A DNA stretch of 64,000 bases, taken from the NCBI RefSeq assembly GCF_024139115.2, contig NC_085141.1, positions 395,958,042 to 396,022,041 on the forward strand, given 5' to 3'. A program made the translations under genes and the position numbers. Shown here in pieces: positions 55,565 to 64,000 of the stretch. Each line of letters opens with the position of its first letter. Within the stretch, counting starts at the first letter, position 1. The DNA is from Armigeres subalbatus. Lineage: Eukaryota; Arthropoda; Insecta; Diptera; Culicidae. The notes beneath the pieces were generated by a model. That model had not been told where the DNA came from, ran no database searches, and saw only the letters and a program-made list of their open reading frames with translations.

Positions 55565-55843
55565 GTGTTCCAATAGTTGCGGTATTTTGTTATTCGTGTT
55601 CCTGTAGTTGCGAATCCAATAGATTATATATGGAATTCGCAACTATTGGAACACTACAGCAACTATTGGCGCAAGGGAGAGAAAAGAATAAAGTATTTTA
55701 AAGATACTTTACCCGTTTAAATGGAATTCCAATGTTGTTTTTGTCTGGTGTTATGTCAGGTCAACTAATTGGCTGGTAATGGTGCCTACTGCGTTTAATT
55801 TGTTGATTTCCTGCAAACCGTACTACCGCAACTATTGGAACAC
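55565..55843. mobile_element. 279-bp MITE, GTGTTCCAATAGTTGCGG ends
   Basis: GTGTTCCAATAGTTGCGGTA at the left and TACCGCAACTATTGGAACAC (55824-55843) at the right, perfect 20-bp TIRs. Subterminal copies GTGTTCCTGTAGTTGCGAAT / ATTCGCAACTATTGGAACAC lie at 55600-55660. An older copy is at 4117-4413. Confidence 0.8.
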
Positions 55844-55894
55844 CCACGACTATCGGAACTTTTACTCTATCACATTGTCACCCCCAGCGTTGAT

Positions 55895-56216
55895 TTTCTT
55901 CACATTGAAGCAATAATGATGGCGTTAGAGTTCCAGTCCAACTTCTTTCCCGCGGTAATCGTGAAGATGCAGAGGTATTCTCAATCTCTAGTAGCACCAA
56001 TAACTACATACCAACATTTCCTCCCTTTCCCAATTGACTGTAAGGACTTGGCCGACGCCGTTTTTGATCAACATTCAATGAAACGTGCTGAAACGTGCAC
56101 TTCGATAAAAGATGATAAACCTCATCCACTGTTTACTTGGATCGAAGTGCAATTTGCCAGCTCTGAACAATCACGGAGTAGCAACCATTGATATATACAG
56201 TCAGTCTAAGCTAAAC
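55895..56216 (+). mobile_element. Hexamer-tailed retroposon copy
   Basis: Colinear with 42500-42796 (GATGCAGAGGT, TTGACTGTAAGGACTTGGCC, CAATCACGGAGTAGCAACCA, CAGTCTAAGCTAAACC). The tail is worn to little more than one hexamer, and I see no clear target duplication. It lacks the 96-bp array. Confidence 0.65.
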
Positions 56217-58345
56217 CACGCTTTCCTAGAAAATGTACAAAATGGCATGACAAGTGCTGGAATTCAAAATCTATTAATCTATTCATATAATCTATTCACT
56301 AATTCAAACGCCATCAGCACACCCCTCGAGTCTAATGGTGCAATTTTGCATTGGTCGTTCACCGCAACAGGGAAGAAGTCTGCTTACTACGGTATGATTC
56401 TCCAATACTAGCCACAAGAAATCAAATGACTGCCAACCAGCAGAGGGAGACAAGTGATACCGAAAAGAAATAAAATAAAACGAAATTGCATTTACCTACA
56501 TTGCTGGTTTGTTGCTTCATCAGCTGACTGGTACTAACTAGGTATGATAGCTATTGCTATATTGGCGACTGCCACCACCCGAAAAGGGTTTGGAAGTAAT
56601 AATCAAACCCTCATCATTATCTTCGTCGTCGTTGTTGCAAGAAAACTCTACCCCGAAATGAGCATGGAAAACTCAATTAACTTTCGATATATTTGGTACA
56701 TTTGGAATACGTGCCATCATGGAGCTGAGGAAAATTGATGAAGTAAGAAAATTACTCGATAGGTAATCAACCTCAATGTCACATTTGATTAATGTACCGA
56801 TAAAGAATTGATTTGGATTAGCTGAACATCTTTTTAATGTTGAAGTCATTCACAAATATGGCTCTGTACATTTCAAGAGGTGTTTGCATTCATATTTTTC
56901 AACCTGCATAAATACTTTTCTCATATTGTTTTACCACCACCTTTAGTGGTTAAATGTAAAATTCCTGGCACTTCCTCTACCGTAGTGGCGCAATATAAAA
57001 TTCATAAAACGCGACTTTTATTAGCGTTTAACCAGCGGAAACTTTTTAAACTTGCGTTACGCCTGGTCCCCAAGCGGTCGTGCAACCCCTTTCAGTGGTG
57101 AATTTGTAAGACAAGGGAAAGTTTTTTTTTCTGCGCTCCCTCTGCTACTGCGGAACTCGAGGAAGAAAGTTTAGTTGGACAGCAGTCAACATTGTGTTCC
57201 ATTGATGGGAAGTGGAGAGAGTATAAAAACCAAAGGGTTGAGGTTGCGCTGAAGAAATCTCTATTTAATTAGTTTAGCTACTCGTCAAAAGGTAATTTTC
57301 GGTGCTAATTTGAACTGACAGCTTTAACGCTCGCCTGGGGATGGACAGTATAGGCCTCGGGAGGATGAATTAATTTTGTCAAGCCGTATTTTTTTTTTTT
57401 GCGCACGATAAAATGTTTTTCCTTGGTAATACAATGGAACATTTTCTATTTCATAGATTTCAAAAGAATGCGATAGAACTATATAAAGATAATAACAAAT
57501 ATATCGAACCAAATTAAAAAAAAAACTAATGCATTGTGATGCTCTACTAAAAACTAAATTATCATACACTGAAGTCAGTTTTACGCGGAGGATACGTACC
57601 GCAAACAATTTGCGATAGAATGAAAATACTGGTTGGAAAATGTCGTACATTTATTTGGTGAATGGTTTTGGTTTGATCGATGCCTGGAATGAGACTGCAT
57701 AAAATGTAAATGAAAATTACAATTTAAATGAAGGACGACGATACAGAAATCGGATCTTGAAATGTGAGAACTTTGAACGAACGTTTAGCACTCCTGGCTT
57801 AACGATCAGGTCTGCGACTAGTGATCTTCGCTGTACGTATTTCTTATAAGAATACACACAAAAACATCTGGAAACACCCGAATGATTATACTTGCTCTCA
57901 GATAGACCAAGAACAAATTAACCAAAAGTATTTTTGGATGATATTTTTAGATGTGAGGCTTTTTAGAAGCTCAAACATTGAGTTGGACTTGCATGTACAC
58001 AGAATTTTGGTTTCAAACAATTTTATTCGGTTGTTATACAACATGTTTCTAGAAATCCAAGATAATAAAAAAAATTAAATGGATTTACATCTGGTTATCA
58101 TTTAGATGAACGCAAAATCAAGAAAATGCTTATATAAACAAGATTATGTGTAGTTGCAAACATTCGGGCACAATATCCAGCTTCTTAAACTTTGTATGAA
58201 CAGTGCGACGCGTTTCAATATCCAAAGCTTAGCATTTGAAAAAAAAAAAAAGGTTTAAAAAGGTCAACACAATGTTGTGTTCTTTTCACACTGAACGAAC
58301 CTTTCCTGGAACAACAAATGTTACATATGTGCAACTACCATGTTA
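56217..58345. other. No supported gene; isolated TATA-like site at 57222
   Basis: AT-rich. TATAAAAA at 57222-57229 is followed, about 70 bases on, by CAAAAGGTAATTTT, which could be a leader exon and splice donor, but I find no coding exon downstream. A palindrome AACACAATGTTGTGTT lies at 58267-58282. Confidence 0.3.
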
Positions 58346-59056
58346 CTCATTTTAGTGTAACCGATGGTAGACGATGTATTGACAATCTACAATAGACAAT
58401 GTATTTTGGCCGAACTGCTTCGCTGGTAGAACGGCCTTTACGGAAACCATACTGGTTGCTAGATAAGCCACCAGAACACTCCGTATAGTCCGACAATCTA
58501 TTCAGGATCACCCTCTCTAGCAACTTTCCAGCTGTGTCAAGTAGGCAAATTGCTCTGTATGCCGAAGGATCTCCCAGCAGTTTGCCGGGCTTCGGCAATA
58601 GCACCAATCTCTGCCATCTCCAACGGTCTGGGAAGTTTCCTTCATCCTGGATCAGCAAGAATGGCGTGTTAAAGGACCAGTTTTGGAATACTATCCGAGC
58701 CTGGTGCCTTATTGAGCTTAAGTTTTCTTGCAGCTACGATAAGCTCCTCGTTAGTCACTAGCGGTACCACTTCGACTGACTCGTACAGTGTAGTGGGCCT
58801 GTTCGATAATTCAGGTTTCGGAAACAACCCTTCTACTATTCTGGGTAACATCTCTGGGCATCTCTTAGGAGGCGTGCTGCTGGTCCTAGCCATCACTATC
58901 CTGTATGCATCCCCCCATGGGGTGTCATTGCCCATCTTGCACAGTTGCTCAAAGCAGGCTCTGTTGATACATTTTGATACATTTAGGTCTGCGACCGTGT
59001 TTGACCACCAGTACAGTGGTTGTCGATTACCGGGAGGTTTGGTCCTTCTTGGCATC
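58346..59056 (-). pseudogene. R1-type LINE reverse transcriptase fragment
   Basis: PRRTKPPGNRQPLYWWSNTV, then KLKLNKAPGSDSIPKLVL. After a frameshift come GNFPDRWRWQRLVLLPKPGK, AYRAICLLDTAGKLLERVIL and YGFRKGRSTSEAV. This is the N-terminal half of an R1/LOA-group reverse transcriptase (…VYWW… NKAPG.D.IPN … P..WK...LVLLPKPGK … YRPICLLDT.GK..E). The YADD active site is missing (truncated at 58346). It is probably the continuation of the R1 element at 61335-63280, separated by the Jockey/CR1-type insertion. Confidence 0.8.
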
Positions 59057-59057
59057 G

Positions 59058-59088
<31 letters not shown>

Positions 59089-61330
59089 GTACTGATCCAT
59101 CTAACTACAATGTCTTAATGAATGAAAAAACATACATTTTTGCAATACCACACGAACAATTACTCCTACAACAATGACGAACGACAAATTTTATTTTTGA
59201 AACGAGTGGTTGTTTGATCGAAATCGTAGAGATCTTCAACTACCGTGAATGTCCGGATCATGGACGATAACGGCTCATTGTAGCCGAATGCTGTTCGATG
59301 GAATCGGTCCTGTAGCAATGATCTTTGCCGGAAAGGAAGTTGAATTGCGCGGAAGTCCAGTAGCGCAACCAACTGTGGAGAATCAATTTCGTTGTTCAGT
59401 ACCTTGGCAACGAATGTTGCCTGCTGCACTCATCTTCTTCTTTCTAGGGTGTCCATACCAAGAAGTTTACAGCGATCAGGATATGCTGGAAGATTCATTG
59501 GATTCATCACGCCAAGGCAAACGGCATAATGCCATCCGAATGAACCTCAGCCGAACACGTTCAATCCTTAGGGACCACGATATATCATTTGGTGTCCACA
59601 CAATAGAAGCGGTCTCAAGGATAGGTCGTACAAGCGCACAATACAGAGACTTGAAGCAATATGGATCGGTAAATATTTTGGCAATTTTAGCAATAAAGCC
59701 AAGCTCATGATTTGCTTTGGAAATTATTGCAGTACTGATAGCACTTATAATAAGTAGGTTCCGATAACTCCAGGCAACAAATATCTCCAGCAAACTTCGT
59801 AATCGGCGACAATCGTTAGCCGATCGAATCACCAAATAAATTTTCAGATCGTCAGCATCAATGATTCTGCAATCCAGTCCAAGGTTTGCAGCAAAATCGT
59901 TTTAATAATAACGTGAACAACAATGGTCCCAAGTTGCTTCCCTGGGGTACACCAGAAGAACTTCAGAAGGACGATGAAACACAGTAATCAACTTTCACTC
60001 GTAGTTTCCTTCCAGTTAGGTAAGAGCTCAACCATGATGAAAACCTTGTGGAGCTACCGAGACGGAAAAGTTTGGTCAGCAGCATGCTGTTGTAGATTTT
60101 ATCAATGGCTGCTTTTAAGTCGGTGTAGATAACATCTACTTGAGCCTTGCTTTCCATGGCATTCACGCAGGTGTTAGTAAAAACTAGCCAGTTCGTAGTG
60201 ACCGACTTTCCTGGCATAAAACCGTGCTGATCTGTTGAGATGTGATTCTTCGATTTGCTAAGAATCACCTCACTAACGATTATTTCGAATAGCTCGGGCG
60301 CAGCTGATAAGCTAGTTATCCCCCTGTAGTTATTGACTTCTCATCTGTCATCATTTTTGAAGACAGGAAACATATAGGATTGCATCCAAATCTCCGGAAA
60401 CACGCCATCATCGAGTGAGCGGGAGAAAATAGAAGTGAGAGGCTCAGCAGAAACAGTGGAACAGCGACAGAATAAAACAGATGGAATCCCATCTGGACCC
60501 GGAGACAGAGAGCTTTTCAGCTTCTTGGCGGCTGCGATGACCATTGCGGGGGTGACCACGAATGTTGTTAGGCTAATCAAGTCCAAAGGAACGTCTAGCG
60601 AGGCGGATTCAGCTTCGGCATCGGTAGCAGAGCTTTGATTGAATACGGATTCAAAAAATCTAGCGAAGTTTACAACATTCCGCAGATGTTTTTGCCTCAG
60701 CGTTGTCGTACACCACATTTTTTGGAATAGATGAGTTTTTCCTTTTAGTGTTAACGAGCTTCCAAAAGCTTTTGGAATAACGTTTGAGATTGGTTTGTAC
60801 TCTCATAACGTGGGCCTTATATAATTCCGAATTCAAGCTGCGGTAAGTATTACAGAGTTGGCTTTCGAGAGTCCGTTGCGCACGATACTTTCGCTGACTG
60901 GCATTTCTTTGGCTTTTCAACTTTCGTAGCAACGAGGTACTCCAAACAGGTGACTTTGGGCGCCGCGCCGTTGAGCAGGAACATTTGCTTGCAACCATTG
61001 TTGAACGATGAAACAGAATTTACTCGCCATTTCATTAACATTCTGACTCGCATTTAAACAGTCCCAATCAACATTTTGAAGATCGCCGCAGAGCAACTCA
61101 TAATCTACCTTGCCATAATCCAAACCTGGCTTATCGTCTTATCGTATTATGCGAGTAATCAGTCGGAAGTTCACGTCACGCTGGGAATGATATTTCCAAC
61201 GGAGGATGATGCGTATCCACAGGCAACACAGCCAAAAACAAATCGTCTATTTTCGTCCTCAGTCCCCTCACGTTCTGGTAGTATACGAATACACGATCTG
61301 CTCGGGAGGTAGTCGTCTGTGATGGGAACC
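59057..61330 (-). pseudogene. Jockey/CR1-group LINE, internally deleted
   Basis: Starts near 61300 with VYYQNVRGLRTKIDDLFLAV, the opening of an endonuclease domain, most of which is deleted. Then NLDYGKVDYELLCGDLQNVD (shifted), the linker (KRYSKSFWKLVNTKRKNSSI) and the reverse transcriptase: SLSPGPDGIPSVLFCRC, GVFPEIWMQSYMFPVFKNDD, STDQHGFMPGKSVTTNWLVF, YTDLKAAIDKI, SYLTGRKLRVKVDYCVSSSF. The active site reads DADDLK (59849), with the usual Tyr/Phe replaced by Asp. The C-terminal region runs to a stop at 59166. The 3' tail on the minus strand is (AAAT)n at 59057-59088. Several frameshifts; inactive. Confidence 0.8.
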
Positions 61331-61334
61331 CTAG

Positions 61335-61584
61335 GGTTCCCACCGTCCTCAGCATAGCGCATTAAACAGGTGTCTGATTGATGTCCACCGTTCTGAAGGA
61401 TGGTCGTCGAGCGTTTTTGGATTGGTCCACAAAATCCCTGAAGACCGTTATATCGCACTACCGTTGCCGCTTAGTCCTGTAGTTCGGATGGGGTATCGCC
61501 AACAAGTCCATACCGGACGTGCGCTATTCAGCTGCTGTTTCCAGCAGGGATGCAGTATGGATCGGACAGTAAGGTAACATGAGC
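61335..61584 (-). pseudogene. R1-type LINE endonuclease fragment
   Basis: VTLLSDPYCIPAGNSS, then VRYGLVGDTPS after stops. R1-group endonucleases have '.VALLSEPY..P..N..W' at this point. It continues the ORF2 start on the far side of the TIR element at 61585-62040. Similarity fades below about 61440. Confidence 0.6.
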
Positions 61585-62040
61585 TTTGCACTCAATATAC
61601 CGCCGGAAATAAGTATAAAGACAAGCATGATTTTCATACATTTTCATCATGATTGAGGATCGATATCTCGATTCGTAGCGATTCGATTTGGCTGAAATTT
61701 TACTAGGCACCTGTTTTTAACTTGAACTTTCGATCTTTGAGTAAATTGTATACATCTCTGTTGATTTTGACCTCAAAATCTGGAAATAATTATAAAGACA
61801 CCACTTTTTTATATGGAGCTCCATACAACGGAACTGTCTTTATAATTATTTCCAACAGAAACGCGTATAACCAGAATATATGCATAAATATTACTATCAT
61901 TGAATGAAAATTCAAGTCATTTTAGGCTTGTTGGCAAAAAATCAGCCCAATCGAATCGCTAAGAATCGAGATATTGACTTCCCAATATGGCCATTTTGTA
62001 TGGTAACCGAGCTTGTCTTTATACTTATTTCCACCAGTGT
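61585..62040. mobile_element. About 450-bp TIR element inserted in the R1 LINE
   Basis: GGAAATAAGTATAAAGACAA at 61594 and its complement TTGTCTTTATACTTATTTCC at 62009-62030 form the ends, with TA next to both sides. A second inner pair (GGAAATAATTATAAAGACA / TGTCTTTATAATTATTTCC) lies at 61779-61857, and a third, ATCGATATCTCGATTC.TAGCGATTCGATT, is mirrored at 61950-61980. Tc1/mariner-like targeting is inferred. Confidence 0.7.
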
Positions 62041-62112
62041 ACAGACTGTTGTAGCAGCAGTTGAACTGCCTTGCAGTGATTTAAGTTTAGCTGTTTTACT
62101 TGCATGTCTGGA
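62041..62112 (-). pseudogene. R1-type LINE ORF2 start
   Basis: MQVKQLNLNHCKAVQLLLQQ, the characteristic start of R1-group endonuclease ORFs (INLNHC..AQ.LL.Q). It overlaps the end of ORF1 and is cut by the TIR element. Confidence 0.75.
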
Positions 62113-63280
62113 CCTTTCTTGAGGTCGAACAGACCTGAGCACCCATAAGATGCCTGTTGTCTGTGCCCTGGGGATAAATCAGACATATTGGTGCAGGCTG
62201 ACAGGTGCGAGCATGGTGGTTTTCAGCTCCACACCTATGCCATAGCTTACTGCGGTCAGGACCCTTGCAGTCATAGGCTTTATGACCGTGGCCAAGGCAC
62301 CTGTATCAGGCCTGAATTGGTTGTGCTTGTGCACAACAAGCATACCGACCAACTCCCTTTCAGTTTAACCTTATCCAGCACCTTCTTGACCTCTGCCACA
62401 GCACTTGGAATGAGGCAACATGCATTCCCGCATAGCTTTTGAGTAACGGAATATCGGAATCCTGGATCTCGACATTGCAATGATCTCTAAATGCATCCAC
62501 CAGGTCTCCGGCCTCGGTAATCTCGTCCAGGCCCTTGTACTGTATGTTCGAACTTGAACCTTATTTCCCAGGACCTCCTCTGTCAACTTTTTATACTTAT
62601 ACTTTATACTTATAGAACTTTTCTGAGCAGTGTCCCACTTAAAGACGAGAATCATATCGCTATTCTGCGTTCGACGAGTGCAGTTAACATCTCCTCCTAG
62701 ACTAGAGCACTTTTCGTTGCATCTCATTGTCTTCAAGACGTCGGCGTAGTTTTTATTATCAGTCTTGACGATAATCGCCTCACCTCTGTCTTTTCGCTTG
62801 CCACTGCCATTGAAAGGCGCATCTTTTTTCTCACGGGCTCCACCCTTCTTAGCAGTGGCCTGCTTCGCTCCATTTGCCGCTCTCCTTGCGGCTTGTTGAC
62901 GACTCCGCTTCGCCTTTTTGGGATGCACGACCTCCGTCCGCGGCAGGTTCTCCTCCCGGCGATCCTCAGTTACCCTCTATGGTGGGACACTGTTTTCCGT
63001 TGATCCTTAGGGCCAATTGTCCGCTCAATCCTCTCCGTTCGAGTTTCCGCATCTCCCCTCTTATGCGGCACTGTAACCCTTTTAGCCACATTCAAGTCCG
63101 CCACCTTACTTAGCTTTTGGAGTTGCACCGCTGATGGCCATCCGCTTTTGGAGTACCGCAGTCTGGCTCTCCACCACCCGCTTCCCGTCAGTAAGGAAGC
63201 GAATCTCCGAAGATCCTTACTATATTTAGTATTTAGAAAGGACATGATTACATCTGCAACGTCAGCAATCACCTCCATTG
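62105..63280 (-). pseudogene. R1-type LINE ORF1 (gag-like), broken
   Basis: N-terminal region at 62970-63278 (LNVAKRVTVPHKRGDAETRT). After a frameshift near 62945 come a basic, Lys/Ala/Arg-rich stretch and the conserved block ADVLKTMRCNEKCSSLGGDV then RRTQNSDMILVFKWD (62600-62765). Downstream of another shift lie zinc knuckles (YRCLGHGHKAYDCKGPDRSK; RCGAENHHARTC; ICLIYPQGTDNRH) at about 62160-62345. The product would be an RNA-binding protein of the retrotransposition particle. Confidence 0.85.
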
Positions 63281-63530
63281 TCTGACCTGCACCTCATCTG
63301 ACCCACTATGGCCATCTCCTTCGCCTTCCCCCGGCGACCTTTGAGGTAACCGATTAAGGCCACTTCATCTAGCGAAAGGGTCCTCCTTACCCCCAAGCAT
63401 CGCTCCTCCGTCTTTTTTTTATTAAGTTGAAAGAATCATTGCTGTTGAGTCCCCCTTGCTGCTGCTGTCGAATCCTGCTGGTTTAGTCGCCTTATTGATC
63501 CAATGGTTATCTATGCATACCTTGCGGCAA
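63281..63530 (-). other. Presumed 5' UTR of the R1-type LINE
   Basis: GC-richer sequence contiguous with ORF1 and without its own motif. The 5' end of the element is not defined. Confidence 0.35.
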
Positions 63531-63549
63531 ACAGGGAGGTCATGCGAAG

Positions 63550-63690
63550 GTTGACAATTTAGGGCTGTCCACAAACCACGTAGACCGAAATTTCATCTTT
63601 TCCAACTCCCCCGTCCCCCCTAGTAGACTTTCGTAGACTTTTCCGAAACACCTCCCCCCTCCCCTTGAAGTCTACGTAGACTTTTCCAAA
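63550..63690. repeat. Widespread 'CCACGTAGAC' C-rich repeat
   Basis: AGGGCTGTCCACAAACCACG, then CCCCCGTCCCCCCTAG and AAGTCTACGTAGACTTTTCC, with GTAGACTTT repeated three times. I recall this phrase from many insect genomes, but its origin is unclear to me. Confidence 0.5.
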
Positions 63691-64000
63691 TTTTACAAAA
63701 TATCATAAGTGATTGGAAAAATATGGAAATCAACCACGTTTCAAGCAATTCAGCTATTCAAATCCATTTCCATGTTATAATAAAACTCGAATTGCAAACA
63801 TAACTAAATCAAACTGAACAAATTCCAACAAAACAAAAATTATTTTGAAAGGAAATCAAATTTAATCCTCTGTCCATAGCTCCAGAAATCAAATTTCAAA
63901 GCCAAGTAATTTAATTTCTGTTGCATTCGATCCCTCCTAGAGGTGTGCGCCACCATCGCCTACACTTTTGCATCGACGCGCCACTGCTTAAAATCTGTCA
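63691..64000. other. No supported feature
   Basis: AT-rich to the end of the window; nothing recognised. Confidence 0.35.

Overview
The window looks like nuclear DNA of a culicine mosquito, most likely Aedes. It is AT-rich and intron-containing, has one insect-type digestive carboxypeptidase gene, and is otherwise a dense mosaic of dead transposable elements. These include a Feilai-type tRNA-related SINE, RTE-, R1- and Jockey/CR1-type LINEs, a BEL/Pao LTR element and many short terminal-inverted-repeat (TIR) elements. Species assignment is inference; all family names come from motif recognition without a database search.

Layout. 0-6 kb: a frameshifted minus-strand relic whose motifs resemble RAG1-like/Transib transposases, then an RTE 3' fragment and a small TIR element. 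6-10 kb: an 111-bp retroposon inside a 25-bp target-site duplication, an old Feilai copy, a ~55-bp minisatellite, and a 151-bp tandem repeat that flips orientation at about 8945 to form a large inverted array. 10-24 kb: a field of TIR and palindromic elements plus a broken RTE copy (18.9-21.3 kb) carrying a Feilai insertion. 24.0-25.5 kb: the only clearly intact host gene, a three-exon zinc carboxypeptidase of 418 residues with TATA box and tandem GATA sites. 26-29.5 kb: two TIR elements and a second RTE family. That RTE is interrupted by a complete but mutated BEL/Pao retrotransposon (29.5-36.4 kb, two 416-bp LTRs about 7% different).

38.8-42.8 kb is the most unusual part. About 37 copies of a 96-bp monomer run into a ~425-bp body ending in a hexamer tail, and the whole 3,983-bp block is bounded by an exact 18-bp direct repeat. 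It therefore looks like one retrotransposed unit with an array of 5' monomers, each carrying an initiator-like TCAGTGCG. Related tailed copies lie at 6.06, 46.1 and 55.9 kb.

46.0-49.5 kb: a near full-length RTE element with its own target duplication and a 401-bp retroposon nested in its 5' UTR. 51-56 kb: a tRNA-derived SINE, a hAT transposase fragment, a small TIR element, a 241-bp near-perfect palindrome, an RTE 3' fragment and another tailed retroposon. 58.4-63.3 kb: a minus-strand R1-type LINE broken by a Jockey/CR1-type LINE and by a TIR element.

Apart from the carboxypeptidase no cooperating host gene set is visible. The window mainly records nested insertions, several of which can be ordered from their duplications.
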